A DNA stretch of 64,000 bases from Pseudomonas versuta (GTDB taxonomy: Bacteria; Pseudomonadota; Gammaproteobacteria; Pseudomonadales; Pseudomonadaceae), in assembly GCF_001294575.1 (NCBI RefSeq), contig NZ_CP012676.1, forward strand, positions 992,001-1,056,000. Reading direction: 5' to 3'. The notes under the pieces are model-generated. The model was not told where the DNA came from. It ran no database searches and saw only the letters and a list, made by a program, of their open reading frames with translations. Numbering within the stretch: position 1 is the first letter of the stretch; each line of letters starts with the position of its first letter. The position numbers and the translations under genes are program-made. Of this stretch, positions 55,519 through 64,000 are shown in pieces.

Positions 55519-56850
55519 TCAATGCGTCTGGCTGCTGATGCGCTGGCCCCAGGCCTGGGCGGTTGCGCAGAGTTGCGGCTCGTCCATTCGGGTCAGTTTG
55601 CCATCATCGAGCAATTGTTTGCCCCCGACCCACAGGTGTTTTACGCAATCGCGGCCGGTGGCGTAGATCAGTTGCGATACAGGGTCATAAATCGGTTGCT
55701 GGGCCAGCCCGCTCAGGTCGAAAGCTACCAGGTCGGCGGCTTTGCCAGGCTCGATTGAGCCGATTTCGTTATCCAGCCCCAGTGCCCGGGCCCCGTTAAG
55801 GGTTGCCATGCGCAATGCGCGATGTGCATCCAGTGCTGTGGCCGAGCCGGCTACGGCTTTGGCCAGTAAGGCGGCTGTACGGGTTTCGCCCAGCAGGTCC
55901 AGGTCATTATTGCTGGCAGCACCGTCAGTGCCAATCGCCACATTGACCCCTGCCAGCCACAAGCGCTCGACAGGGCAAAAGCCGCTGGCCAGTTTGAGAT
56001 TGGATTCGGGGCAATGGATCACACTGGCGTTGCTTTCTACCAGCATGGTCAGGTCGTCATCGCTGATCTGGGTCATGTGGACGGCCTGAAAACGGGGTCC
56101 CAGCAAACCCAGGCGGGCAAGGCGAGCCAGCGGACGCTCGCCATGTTGCCCAACAGCCTGCTGCACTTCGAAGGCAGTTTCGTGTACGTGCATCTGAATT
56201 GCAGCATCAAGCTCATCGGCCATTACCCGGACTTTTTCCAGGTTCTCATCGCCTACCGTGTAGGGGGCGTGGGGGCCGAAGGCAATTTTGATTCGCGGGT
56301 GATACTTCAGGTCGCCAAACAACTCGACGGCCTGGCGCAGTGCTTCATCAGCAGAGCTGGCGCCAGGAATCGGAAAGTCGAGAATCGGAATGGCGATTTG
56401 TGCACGAATGCCGCTGTTGTGCACCCGCTCGCTGGCGGTCTTGGGGTAAAAATACATGTCACTGAAACAGGTAATGCCGCCCTTGAGTTGCTCGGCAATG
56501 GCCAGATCGGTGCCGTCGCGCACGAAGTCTTCATCTACCCACTTTGCTTCTGCGGGCCAGATATGCTGCTCCAGCCACGTCATCAGCGGCAGGTCATCGG
56601 CCATCCCGCGGAACAGGGTCATGGCCGCATGGCCATGGGCATTGATCAGGCCGGGGCTTAGCAGCATGCCAGGCAGTTCGCGGGTTTCGCTGGCGGCATG
56701 TTTCAGGGCTTCGAGGCGTGGGCCAATGAATACGATGCGTCCGTCCCTGATACCGACGCCATGTTCCTTGAGCACAACCCCGGCGGGCTCTACGGGTACC
56801 AGCCAGGTCGGCAGCAGCAGCAGATCGAGGTGCAGGGGCGGGGTGGGCAT
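55519..56850 (-). CDS. 5'-methylthioadenosine deaminase (TRZ/ATZ amidohydrolase)
   Basis: A 443-residue metal-dependent amidohydrolase. Metal ligands: H-x-H in [17 protein letters not shown] near residue 73, the later His in MHVHETAFE near 215, and Asp in [12 protein letters not shown] near 305. The P. aeruginosa homologue beside mtnA (PA3170, from memory) deaminates 5'-methylthioadenosine to methylthioinosine, whose phosphorolysis feeds MtnA. The divergent mtnA 108 nt away supports this role. The frame is open upstream, but the start is ATG 56848-56850 ([14 protein letters not shown]). Confidence 0.86.
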   Translation of the reverse strand: MPTPPLHLDLLLLPTWLVPVEPAGVVLKEHGVGIRDGRIVFIGPRLEALKHAASETRELPGMLLSPGLINAHGHAAMTLFRGMADDLPLMTWLEQHIWPAEAKWVDEDFVRDGTDLAIAEQLKGGITCFSDMYFYPKTASERVHNSGIRAQIAIPILDFPIPGASSADEALRQAVELFGDLKYHPRIKIAFGPHAPYTVGDENLEKVRVMADELDAAIQMHVHETAFEVQQAVGQHGERPLARLARLGLLGPRFQAVHMTQISDDDLTMLVESNASVIHCPESNLKLASGFCPVERLWLAGVNVAIGTDGAASNNDLDLLGETRTAALLAKAVAGSATALDAHRALRMATLNGARALGLDNEIGSIEPGKAADLVAFDLSGLAQQPIYDPVSQLIYATGRDCVKHLWVGGKQLLDDGKLTRMDEPQLCATAQAWGQRISSQTH

Positions 56851-56919
56851 CGAAAACGGCTTCCAGTGCAATGTCAAAAGGAGGCGAAGTATACCCGAGC
56901 GTCTTAAAGGTGGGCTCGC

Positions 56920-56925
56920 TATAAT
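56920..56925 (+). promoter_or_regulatory. -10 element of mtnA
   Basis: A perfect TATAAT lies 33 nt upstream of the mtnA start in the 108-nt gap shared with the MTA deaminase. No good -35 is seen at 16-18 nt, so an activator may be needed. Confidence 0.4.
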
Positions 56926-56958
56926 CGGCGGCTTTGTATCTGTGTGATAGGGGAAAGC

Positions 56959-58035
56959 ATGCGCGATCGACTGTTGGCGGCGGAAAAGGTAAAAGCCATC
57001 GATTGGCGGGGTGAGGCCCTGTATCTGCTGGATCAGCGTAGCTTGCCTTTTGATGAGACGTGGCTGGCCTGTACCGGTGCGCAAGAGGTGGCCCGGGCGA
57101 TTCGCGAAATGGTTGTGTGCGGTGCTCCGGCGATCGGCATTGCCGCAGCCTATGGCGTGGTGTTGGCGGCTCGCGTGCGAAAGGCCGCAGGCGGTGATTG
57201 GGTGGCGGCGCTGGAGGAAGATTTCGCACTGTTGGCGGACTCACAGCCCACTGCAATGAATTTGCTCTGGGCGCTTAATCGTATGCGTGACCGATTGACA
57301 CGTGCCAAAGGTAATGCCGATGCTCTGCAAATACTGGAGGCTGAGGCGCTAGCCATTCATGAAAGTGATCGTGAGGCCAATCTGACCATGGCCCAGTTGG
57401 GTGTCGATGTGATCCGTCGTCATCAGGGCAACGCTCAGACTGTGTTGACCCACAGCAATGCCGGTGCACTGGCCACTGGTGGTTTTGGCACGGCGCTGGG
57501 AGTGATTCGCGGTGCCTGGATGGAGGGCATGATCGAGCAGGTTTATGCCGACGAAACCCGGCCCGGGCTGGAGGGCGCGCGACTCACTGCCTGGGAGTTG
57601 GCGAACGAAGGCATTCCGGTGGTGCTCAATGTGGACTCGGCTGCGGCACACATCATGAAAACCAAGGGTGCGACCTGGGTAATAGTGGGCGCTGACCGAA
57701 TCGCGGCCAATGGCGATGTGGCAAACAGGATTGGTACCTATCAGCTGGCAGTAAATGCCATGCATCACGGCGTACGCTTCATGGTGGTAGCGCCCAGTTC
57801 GACCATCGATATGGAGCTGGCCAGTGGTGACGACATCCCTGTTGAGGAGCGTGAGGGGAGTGAGTTGCTGGAGGTCGGTGGTAAGCCTGTCGCTGTGCAG
57901 GTGCAGGCATTCAACCCGGTATTTGATGTGACACCGGCCGATCTGATTGATGTGCTTGTGACCGAGAAGGGCATAGTTGAACGCCCGGATGCGGCCAAAA
58001 TGGCGCAATTGATGTGTCGCAAGCGCTTGCACTGA
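56959..58035 (+). CDS. mtnA: Methylthioribose-1-phosphate isomerase
   Basis: A 358-residue enzyme of the eIF2B-alpha family that isomerises methylthioribose-1-phosphate to methylthioribulose-1-phosphate in methionine salvage. Conserved parts are [14 protein letters not shown] near residue 54, [19 protein letters not shown] near residue 165 (catalytic region), and [22 protein letters not shown] near residue 243. The ATG at 56959 ([14 protein letters not shown]) follows GGGGAAAG. Confidence 0.95.
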   Translation: MRDRLLAAEKVKAIDWRGEALYLLDQRSLPFDETWLACTGAQEVARAIREMVVCGAPAIGIAAAYGVVLAARVRKAAGGDWVAALEEDFALLADSQPTAMNLLWALNRMRDRLTRAKGNADALQILEAEALAIHESDREANLTMAQLGVDVIRRHQGNAQTVLTHSNAGALATGGFGTALGVIRGAWMEGMIEQVYADETRPGLEGARLTAWELANEGIPVVLNVDSAAAHIMKTKGATWVIVGADRIAANGDVANRIGTYQLAVNAMHHGVRFMVVAPSSTIDMELASGDDIPVEEREGSELLEVGGKPVAVQVQAFNPVFDVTPADLIDVLVTEKGIVERPDAAKMAQLMCRKRLH

Positions 58036-58059
58036 GGCGTTCTTGTAGTTGCCGGAGAA

Positions 58060-58083
58060 GGGTGGCGAAGCTGCCCTGTTTTT
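58060..58083 (+). terminator. Possible terminator of mtnA
   Basis: GGGTGGC and GCTGCCC pair over 7 bp (two G-T pairs) with loop GAA, followed by TGTTTTTG. It starts 25 nt past the mtnA stop. Confidence 0.5.
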
Positions 58084-58424
58084 GCAGGCTCTTCGGACTT
58101 TAACATCGCCTTCGCCAGGAGCTGCGCAATCACTCTCTTTATCCCTTCAATCGCTTCCAGAGCCTCTCTGGACACGCTCAGGCCCATCACCTGGCCAATT
58201 ACTATGCTCCATGCGCGTCTGGGGGATAGGTGCGTGGCGGCGATTGTGATAACATTCGGCGGTTTCCAGGGTAGTCCGCAAGGGTTGCCCTTACTGCGCA
58301 AATCCGTGTCATAACTCGTTGATTTGTCGTAAGTCGCTGCATGACACGTGGTCAGCAGCGGCGAGCTTCGTTCGTCCCGAATGGATGTGGCGAAGTTTCA
58401 CCCGAAAAAGGAATCAGGCTTCTC
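58084..58424. other. Gap upstream of gyrA
   Basis: About 340 nt with no convincing plus-strand gene; the gyrA promoter must be here but I see no clear boxes. A minus-strand frame (57765-58301) covers part of it but continues antisense into mtnA and has rare AGA and ATA codons. I treat it as chance. Confidence 0.5.
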
Positions 58425-61088
58425 ATGGGCGAACTGGCCAAAGAAATCCTCCCGGTCAATATCGAAGACGAGCTGAAACAGTCCTACCTCGACTACGCAA
58501 TGAGCGTAATTGTCGGGCGGGCACTGCCTGATGCACGCGATGGCTTGAAGCCCGTGCACCGGCGTGTGCTGTTTGCGATGAGCGAACTGAACAACGACTG
58601 GAACAAGCCGTACAAGAAATCTGCCCGTGTGGTCGGTGACGTAATCGGTAAGTATCACCCGCATGGTGATACCGCGGTTTACGACACCATCGTTCGAATG
58701 GCTCAGCCATTCTCCCTGCGCTACCTGCTGGTAGACGGTCAAGGCAACTTCGGTTCGGTCGACGGCGACAACGCTGCGGCCATGCGATACACCGAAGTGC
58801 GCATGACCAAGCTGGCCCACGAACTACTGGCCGACTTGCACAAAGAGACCGTGGACTGGGTGCCGAACTACGACGGCACGGAAATGATCCCGGCCGTCAT
58901 GCCGACCCGCATTCCCAACTTGCTGGTCAACGGCTCCAGCGGTATCGCTGTGGGCATGGCCACCAATATTCCGCCGCACAACCTCGGCGAAGTCATCGAC
59001 GGTTGTCTGGCGCTTATCGACAACCCGGAGCTGAGCATCGATGAACTGATGCAGTTCATCCCGGGCCCTGACTTCCCGACAGCTGCAATCATCAACGGTC
59101 GAGCCGGCATCATTGAAGCCTATCGCACCGGTCGTGGCCGTATTTACATGCGTGCCCGCTCGATGATTGAAGACATCGACAAGGTCGGTGGTCGTCAGCA
59201 GATCGTGATCACCGAGCTGCCGTACCAGCTGAACAAGGCGCGTCTGATCGAGAAGATCGCCGAGCTGGTTAAAGAGAAGAAACTCGAAGGCATCACCGAG
59301 CTGCGTGACGAGTCCGACAAGGACGGTATGCGTGTTGTAATCGAGCTGCGTCGTGGTGAAGTGCCGGAGGTTATTCTTAATAACCTTTATGCCCAGACCC
59401 AGCTGCAAGCCGTGTTCGGTATCAACATCGTTGCGTTGATCGACGGTCGCCCGCGGATCCTGAACCTAAAGGACCTGCTGGAAGCGTTCGTTCGTCACCG
59501 TCGTGAAGTGGTTACCCGTCGTACTGTTTTCGAACTGCGCAAAGCCCGCGAACGTGGTCACATCCTTGAAGGCCAGGCGGTTGCCCTGTCCAACATCGAT
59601 CCGGTTATCGCGTTGATCAAAGCCTCGCCAACCCCGTCTGAAGCCAAGGAAGCGCTGATCAGCACGCCTTGGGAGTCCAGTGCGGTAGTGGCAATGGTTG
59701 AGCGCGCCGGTGCGGATTCGTGCCGCCCTGACAACCTTGATCCGCAATACGGTCTGCGCGAGGGCAAGTACTTCCTGTCGCCAGAGCAGGCCCAAGCCAT
59801 CCTTGAGCTGCGCCTGCACCGTTTGACCGGTCTTGAGCACGAGAAGCTGCTGGCTGAGTACCAGGAAATCCTCAACCAGATCGGTGAGCTGATCCGCATC
59901 CTCAATAGCGCAGTGCGCTTGATGGAAGTGATCCGCGAGGAACTGGAAGTTATTCGTGCGGAATACGGCGACGTTCGTCGTACCGAAATTCTGGATCATC
60001 GTCTCGATCTGACCCTGGGTGACATGATCCCGGAAGAAGAGCGTGTGGTGACCATCTCCCACGGTGGCTACGCCAAGACTCAGCCGCTGGCTGCGTACCA
60101 GGCCCAGCGTCGTGGCGGCAAAGGCAAGTCGGCTACTGGCGTCAAGGATGAGGACTACATTGCTCACCTGCTGGTTGCCAACAGCCACACCACGCTCTTG
60201 CTGTTCTCCAGCAAAGGCAAGGTGTACTGGCTCAAAACCTACGAAATCCCTGAGGCATCACGTGCTGCACGGGGTCGTCCGCTGGTTAACCTGCTGCCGT
60301 TGGGTGAGGGTGAATACATCACCACCATGCTGCCGGTCGAGGAGTACACCGAGGGTCACTTCATCTTTATGGCTACCGCTAACGGTACCGTGAAGAAGAC
60401 CCCGCTCGAATCCTTCAGCCGCCAGCGCAGCGTGGGCTTGATTGCGCTTGAACTGGACGAAGGTGACGTGCTGATCAGTGCCGCCATTACCGATGGTGAG
60501 CGCGAAGTCATGCTGTTCTCCGATGGCGGCAAGGTGACTCGCTTTAAAGAGTCTGACGTGCGGGCCATGGGTCGTACTGCCCGCGGTGTGCGCGGCATGC
60601 GTCTGCCAGAAGGTCAGAAGCTGATTTCGATGCTGATTCCTGAAGAGGGCAGCCAGATCCTCACCGCTTCGGCGCGCGGTTATGGCAAGCGGACTGCGAT
60701 CAGCGAGTTCCCTGAGTACAAGCGTGGCGGTCAGGGCGTTATTGCCATGGTCAGCAACGACCGTAACGGCCGCCTGGTCGGTGCAGTCCAGGTGCTTGAT
60801 GGCGAAGAGATCATGCTGATCTCCGATCAGGGCACACTGGTGCGTACTCGTGTCGATGAGGTATCGAGCCTGGGTCGTAATACTCAGGGCGTTACCTTGA
60901 TCAAGTTGGCCAGCGATGAAACGCTGGTCGGCCTGGAGCGGGTTCAGGAGCCGTCGGAAGTCGAGGGTGAAGAGCTTGAAGGTGAAGTCGATGGTGGTGC
61001 TGAACTCGATGATGAGGCCATTCACGATGGTGTCGACGACGAGCAGCCGCTAGAGGCTGGCGCTGACGAAGAGCAGCCGCAGGAATAA
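58425..61088 (+). CDS. gyrA: DNA gyrase subunit A
   Basis: An 887-residue subunit with the breakage-reunion domain and C-terminal DNA-wrapping blades. The catalytic Tyr is residue 122 ([10 protein letters not shown]). Quinolone-region residues Thr83 and Asp87 ([13 protein letters not shown]) match the wild type of pseudomonads. The GyrA-box region [12 protein letters not shown] lies near residue 562. The tail after about residue 848 is highly acidic ([12 protein letters not shown]...). The ATG at 58425 gives [18 protein letters not shown]; earlier in-frame codons have no support. Confidence 0.97.
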   Translation: MGELAKEILPVNIEDELKQSYLDYAMSVIVGRALPDARDGLKPVHRRVLFAMSELNNDWNKPYKKSARVVGDVIGKYHPHGDTAVYDTIVRMAQPFSLRYLLVDGQGNFGSVDGDNAAAMRYTEVRMTKLAHELLADLHKETVDWVPNYDGTEMIPAVMPTRIPNLLVNGSSGIAVGMATNIPPHNLGEVIDGCLALIDNPELSIDELMQFIPGPDFPTAAIINGRAGIIEAYRTGRGRIYMRARSMIEDIDKVGGRQQIVITELPYQLNKARLIEKIAELVKEKKLEGITELRDESDKDGMRVVIELRRGEVPEVILNNLYAQTQLQAVFGINIVALIDGRPRILNLKDLLEAFVRHRREVVTRRTVFELRKARERGHILEGQAVALSNIDPVIALIKASPTPSEAKEALISTPWESSAVVAMVERAGADSCRPDNLDPQYGLREGKYFLSPEQAQAILELRLHRLTGLEHEKLLAEYQEILNQIGELIRILNSAVRLMEVIREELEVIRAEYGDVRRTEILDHRLDLTLGDMIPEEERVVTISHGGYAKTQPLAAYQAQRRGGKGKSATGVKDEDYIAHLLVANSHTTLLLFSSKGKVYWLKTYEIPEASRAARGRPLVNLLPLGEGEYITTMLPVEEYTEGHFIFMATANGTVKKTPLESFSRQRSVGLIALELDEGDVLISAAITDGEREVMLFSDGGKVTRFKESDVRAMGRTARGVRGMRLPEGQKLISMLIPEEGSQILTASARGYGKRTAISEFPEYKRGGQGVIAMVSNDRNGRLVGAVQVLDGEEIMLISDQGTLVRTRVDEVSSLGRNTQGVTLIKLASDETLVGLERVQEPSEVEGEELEGEVDGGAELDDEAIHDGVDDEQPLEAGADEEQPQE

Positions 61089-61097
61089 GCGGGCACA

Positions 61098-61125
61098 CAG
61101 GGGGCGGATGAAGATTCGCCCCCTT
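61098..61125 (+). terminator. Terminator of gyrA
   Basis: GGGGGCG and CGCCCCC form a stem with a 10-nt loop, followed by TTGTTG. The T-run is weak. Confidence 0.6.
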
Positions 61126-61131
61126 GTTGTA

Positions 61132-61160
61132 TGTGCAGGAGCGAGCTCGCTCGCGATGAC
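61132..61160 (+). repeat. REP-like element after gyrA
   Basis: GCAGGAGCGAGCTCGCTCG followed by CGATG is a single REP arm of the family also found at 23614-23650 and 33499-33562. I see no clear partner arm before serC. Confidence 0.6.
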
Positions 61161-61275
61161 TGACTAACTGTCAATGCTGACTGTTACACCGCTATCGCAA
61201 GCGCGCCCCCCGCATTGAGCACTGTGTTGATAATTGATTTATTGCGTGACCCACCAAATCAGAGCGAGAGTGGAT

Positions 61276-62361
61276 GTGAGCAAACGAGCCTATAACTTCT
61301 GCGCAGGTCCTGCTGCGCTTCCTGAAGCTGTCCTGTTGCGTGCCCAGTCCGAGTTGCTCGACTGGCATGGCAAGGGCCTCTCGGTCATGGAGATGAGCCA
61401 TCGTAGTGATGAGTTCGTGTCCATCGCGACCAAGGCTGAGCAGGATCTGCGTGACCTGCTGTCTATTCCCTCGAACTATAAAGTCCTGTTTCTGCAGGGT
61501 GGCGCAAGCCAGCAATTTGCCCAGATTCCACTGAATCTGCTGCCTGAAAATGGCAAGGCGGATTACATCGATACCGGCATCTGGTCGCAAAAAGCCATTG
61601 AAGAAGGTTCGCGCTTTGGCCACATCAACGTGGCAGCGAGCGCCAAGCCTTACGATTACTTCGCAATTCCCGGTCAGAACGAGTGGAATCTGTCGAAAGA
61701 CGCGGCCTACGTTCATTACGCGCCGAATGAAACCATTGGTGGCCTGGAGTTCGACTGGATCCCGCAAACGGGTGATGTGCCGTTGGTTGCTGACATGTCC
61801 TCCGACATTTTGTCGCGTCCGGTTGATATCTCCCGCTTCGGCATGATCTACGCAGGGGCCCAGAAAAACATCGGGCCGAGCGGTATTGTGGTCAATATCA
61901 TTCGTGAAGACTTGCTGGGCAGGGCGCGATCGATTTGCCCGACGATGCTCGATTACAAAGTGGCGGCAGATAACGGCTCCATGTACAACACGCCTCCGAC
62001 ACTGGCCTGGTATCTGTCCGGTCTGGTGTTTGAGTGGCTCAAAGAGCAGGGTGGTGTTGAAGCCATCGGCAAGCTTAACGAAGTCAAGAAACGCACCCTG
62101 TATGACTTCATCGACGCCAGCGGCTTGTACAGCAACCCGATCAACAAGTCGGATCGCTCATGGATGAACGTGCCGTTCCGTCTGGCAGACGATCGTCTGG
62201 ACAAGCCATTCCTGGTGGGTGCTGAAGCTCGCGGGCTGCTGAACCTAAAAGGGCATCGCTCGGTGGGTGGCATGCGGGCTTCTATCTATAACGCTGTGGA
62301 CATCACCGCGGTTAACGCGTTGGTGGCTTACATGGCAGAGTTCGAGAAGGAACACGGCTAA
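61276..62361 (+). CDS. serC: Phosphoserine aminotransferase
   Basis: A 361-residue PLP enzyme that makes phosphoserine from 3-phosphohydroxypyruvate, and also acts in the pyridoxal phosphate pathway. Typical parts are NFCAGPAALPEAVL near the N-terminus, LFLQGGASQQFAQIPLNL near residue 72, and the PLP-lysine segment IYAGAQKNIGPSG near residue 192. The start is GTG 61276 (MSKRAYNF); the extra upstream residues have no homologues. The stop overlaps the pheA start by 1 nt. Confidence 0.95.
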   Translation: MSKRAYNFCAGPAALPEAVLLRAQSELLDWHGKGLSVMEMSHRSDEFVSIATKAEQDLRDLLSIPSNYKVLFLQGGASQQFAQIPLNLLPENGKADYIDTGIWSQKAIEEGSRFGHINVAASAKPYDYFAIPGQNEWNLSKDAAYVHYAPNETIGGLEFDWIPQTGDVPLVADMSSDILSRPVDISRFGMIYAGAQKNIGPSGIVVNIIREDLLGRARSICPTMLDYKVAADNGSMYNTPPTLAWYLSGLVFEWLKEQGGVEAIGKLNEVKKRTLYDFIDASGLYSNPINKSDRSWMNVPFRLADDRLDKPFLVGAEARGLLNLKGHRSVGGMRASIYNAVDITAVNALVAYMAEFEKEHG

Positions 62362-63455
62362 TGTCCGAGCAAGAACTCAAGGCGCTGCGCGTGCGCATCG
62401 ACAGCCTGGACGAAAAGGTTCTGGAGCTGATCAGTGAGCGTGCCCGCTGCGCCCAGGAAGTGGCGCGGGTAAAAATGGCCACCCTGGCTGAAGGCGAAGT
62501 TCCGGTATTTTATCGGCCTGAGCGTGAAGCGCAGGTGCTCAAACGTGTGATGGAGCGCAATAAAGGCCCGTTGGGCAATGAAGAAATGGCGCGTCTGTTC
62601 CGCGAAATCATGTCTTCGTGCCTGGCGCTGGAGCAGCCACTGAAAGTGGCCTACCTCGGACCTGAAGGCACCTTTACTCAAGCTGCGGCAATGAAGCACT
62701 TTGGTCATGCTGTTATCAGCAAGCCGATGGCTGCGATCGATGAGGTATTCCGCGAAGTGGCGGCGGGTGCCGTCAACTTTGGTGTGGTGCCTGTGGAGAA
62801 CTCCACCGAAGGTGCCGTGAACCACACGCTGGACAGCTTTCTCGAGCACGACATGGTGATCTGTGGCGAAGTTGAGCTGCGGATCCACCATCACCTGCTG
62901 GTGGGTGAAAACACCAAGACCGACAGCATCAGCCGTATCTACTCCCATGCCCAGTCGTTGGCCCAGTGCCGCAAATGGCTGGACGCGCATTATCCGAACG
63001 TCGAGCGTGTTGCGGTTTCGAGCAATGCCGAGGCGGCCAAGCGGGTCAAGGGTGAGTGGAACTCGGCAGCGATTGCTGGCGATATGGCAGCAGGCCTCTA
63101 TGGCCTGACCCGGCTGGCTGAAAAAATTGAAGATCGTCCGGACAACTCAACGCGCTTCTTGATGATCGGCAGTCAGGAAGTGCCGCCGACGGGCGATGAC
63201 AAGACATCGATTATTGTATCGATGAGTAACCGTCCTGGTGCCTTGCACGAGTTGCTGGTGCCGTTCCATGAAAACGGGATCGATCTGACACGTATCGAGA
63301 CGCGTCCTTCGCGTAGCGGTAAATGGACCTATGTATTCTTTATCGACTTTGCCGGCCATCACCGCGACCCACTGGTCAAAAGTGTGCTCGAGCAAATCAG
63401 CCAAGAAGCAGTGGCACTTAAAGTGTTGGGTTCCTACCCGAAAGCGGTTCTCTGA
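62361..63455 (+). CDS. pheA: Chorismate mutase / prephenate dehydratase (P-protein)
   Basis: A 364-residue bifunctional enzyme of phenylalanine synthesis. Residues 1-90 form the AroQ chorismate mutase (LRVRIDSLDEKVLELISER). Residues about 95-270 form the prephenate dehydratase (YLGPEGTFTQAAAMKHFG, VVPVENSTEGAVNHTLD). Residues 280-360 are the ACT regulatory domain, with GALHELLVPF and TRIETRPSR binding phenylalanine for feedback inhibition. No leader attenuator is evident, because it starts on the last base of serC. hisC follows 11 nt downstream. Confidence 0.96.
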   Translation: MSEQELKALRVRIDSLDEKVLELISERARCAQEVARVKMATLAEGEVPVFYRPEREAQVLKRVMERNKGPLGNEEMARLFREIMSSCLALEQPLKVAYLGPEGTFTQAAAMKHFGHAVISKPMAAIDEVFREVAAGAVNFGVVPVENSTEGAVNHTLDSFLEHDMVICGEVELRIHHHLLVGENTKTDSISRIYSHAQSLAQCRKWLDAHYPNVERVAVSSNAEAAKRVKGEWNSAAIAGDMAAGLYGLTRLAEKIEDRPDNSTRFLMIGSQEVPPTGDDKTSIIVSMSNRPGALHELLVPFHENGIDLTRIETRPSRSGKWTYVFFIDFAGHHRDPLVKSVLEQISQEAVALKVLGSYPKAVL

Positions 63456-63466
63456 GGCGGTCATAC

Positions 63467-64000
63467 ATGAGCGGTGATTTTCTCGCCCTGGCGCAGCCGG
63501 GCGTACAACAACTTTCGCCTTACGTTCCGGGCAAGCCTGTGGACGAACTGGCGCGAGAGCTGGGCATAGATCCGGCAACCATCGTCAAACTGGCCAGCAA
63601 TGAAAATCCTATGGGTGCGAGCCCGAAGGCGTTGCAAGCCATTCGTGACGAGTTGGCCGAACTGACGCGTTATCCGGATGGCAACGGTTTTGCCCTCAAG
63701 AGCTTGTTGGCTGAGCGTTGCGGCGTGCAGCTTGATCAGGTGACGCTGGGTAATGGCTCCAACGACATTCTGGAGCTGGTAGCGCGGGCCTACCTGGCGC
63801 CGGGCCTGAATGCCGTGTTCAGTGAGCATGCATTTGCGGTGTATCCGATTGTGACCCAGGCCGTAGGCGCGCAGGCCAAAGTGGTGCCGGCCAAGGACTG
63901 GGGGCACGACCTGCCAGCCATGCTTGAGGCGATTGACAGTGATACCCGTGTGGTTTTCATTGCCAATCCGAATAACCCTACGGGAACCTGGTTTGGCGTT
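63467..64000 (+). CDS. hisC: Histidinol-phosphate aminotransferase, 5' part
   Basis: The first 178 codons of a class II PLP aminotransferase that runs off the right edge. Recognisable parts are LASNENPMGASPKAL near residue 43, the nucleotide-like loop LGNGSNDILELVARA near residue 95 and IANPNNPTGT near residue 166. The PLP-lysine lies outside. Beside pheA in pseudomonads stands the hisC2 copy, also suspected to work on aromatic amino acids. Starts at ATG 63467. Confidence 0.93.
   Translation, partial: MSGDFLALAQPGVQQLSPYVPGKPVDELARELGIDPATIVKLASNENPMGASPKALQAIRDELAELTRYPDGNGFALKSLLAERCGVQLDQVTLGNGSNDILELVARAYLAPGLNAVFSEHAFAVYPIVTQAVGAQAKVVPAKDWGHDLPAMLEAIDSDTRVVFIANPNNPTGTWFGV

Noticed and set aside
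57765..58301. Minus-strand frame reading across the mtnA end and the gyrA gap
   Set aside because: It continues antisense into mtnA, uses AGA and ATA codons unlike its neighbours and matches no family. The part outside mtnA looks helical, so it is only probably spurious.
58668..58687. Thr83 in GyrA as a quinolone-resistance change
   Set aside because: Thr at 83 is the normal residue in pseudomonads; Asp87 is also wild type.

Overview
The window is a piece of a Pseudomonas chromosome. It is not P. aeruginosa: proteins and REP-type repeats look like the fluorescens/fragi/putida side of the genus. This rests on protein sequences and gene order recalled from the genus (nuo - aceA - purB - hflD/mnmA - idh - cspD - clpS/clpA - infA - bpt - aat - ftsK - lolA - rarA - serS - cysG, and serC - gyrA - mtnA - MTA deaminase - ubiG - mupP). 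No search was run. Most of the DNA is core housekeeping sequence. I see no prophage, insertion sequence, CRISPR array, rRNA or tRNA.

Layout. 1-8945: start of the nuo operon on the minus strand, nuoA-B-CD-E-F-G-H and the first 91 codons of nuoI. 8946-9575: gene-poor gap with a Fur-box-like site, a REP pair and the aceA terminator. 9576-17451: minus-strand metabolic and RNA-modification genes (aceA, a secretin-N-like secreted protein, a GNAT enzyme, a ribosomal-oxygenase cupin, purB, hflD, mnmA, a Nudix hydrolase). 17686-20362: monomeric isocitrate dehydrogenase, then what looks like the nine-codon stump of a deleted dimeric icd gene. 20383-25576: cspD, clpS, clpA, infA, bpt and aat, which hold both N-degron tagging enzymes plus the adaptor and unfoldase that use the tag. 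25992-33488: plus-strand run ftsK, lolA, rarA, crcB, serS, cysG. 33577-39774: the N-acetylglutaminylglutamine amide (NAGGN) osmoprotectant operon and an orphan LuxR-type response regulator. 40148-45271: mnmC, a two-domain polyphosphate:AMP phosphotransferase, fumC. 45465-49787: DUF2059, BolA, TrhO, a DsbA-like protein and an ABC exporter. 49920-53210: a GGDEF/EAL membrane protein and UndA, the diiron 1-undecene-forming decarboxylase. 53298-58035: SDR, mupP, ubiG, MTA deaminase and, divergent, mtnA. 58425-64000: gyrA, serC, pheA and the 5' part of hisC.

How the genes work together. AceA, the monomeric IDH and FumC sit around the isocitrate branch point, while nuo takes the NADH. ClpS/ClpA with Aat and Bpt form a leucine-tagging protein degradation route. 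AsnO, Ngg and the M42 peptidase make and probably turn over a dipeptide osmolyte. The MTA deaminase and MtnA act in methylthioadenosine salvage. SerC, PheA and HisC belong to amino-acid synthesis.

Most interesting items: the icd relic at 20288-20317; a promoter plus palindrome upstream of aceA; an orphan LacI-type palindrome at 40026-40037; a perfect 27-bp inverted repeat at 17485-17617; and undA next to a cyclic-di-GMP gene. No wholly new multi-gene system is evident.
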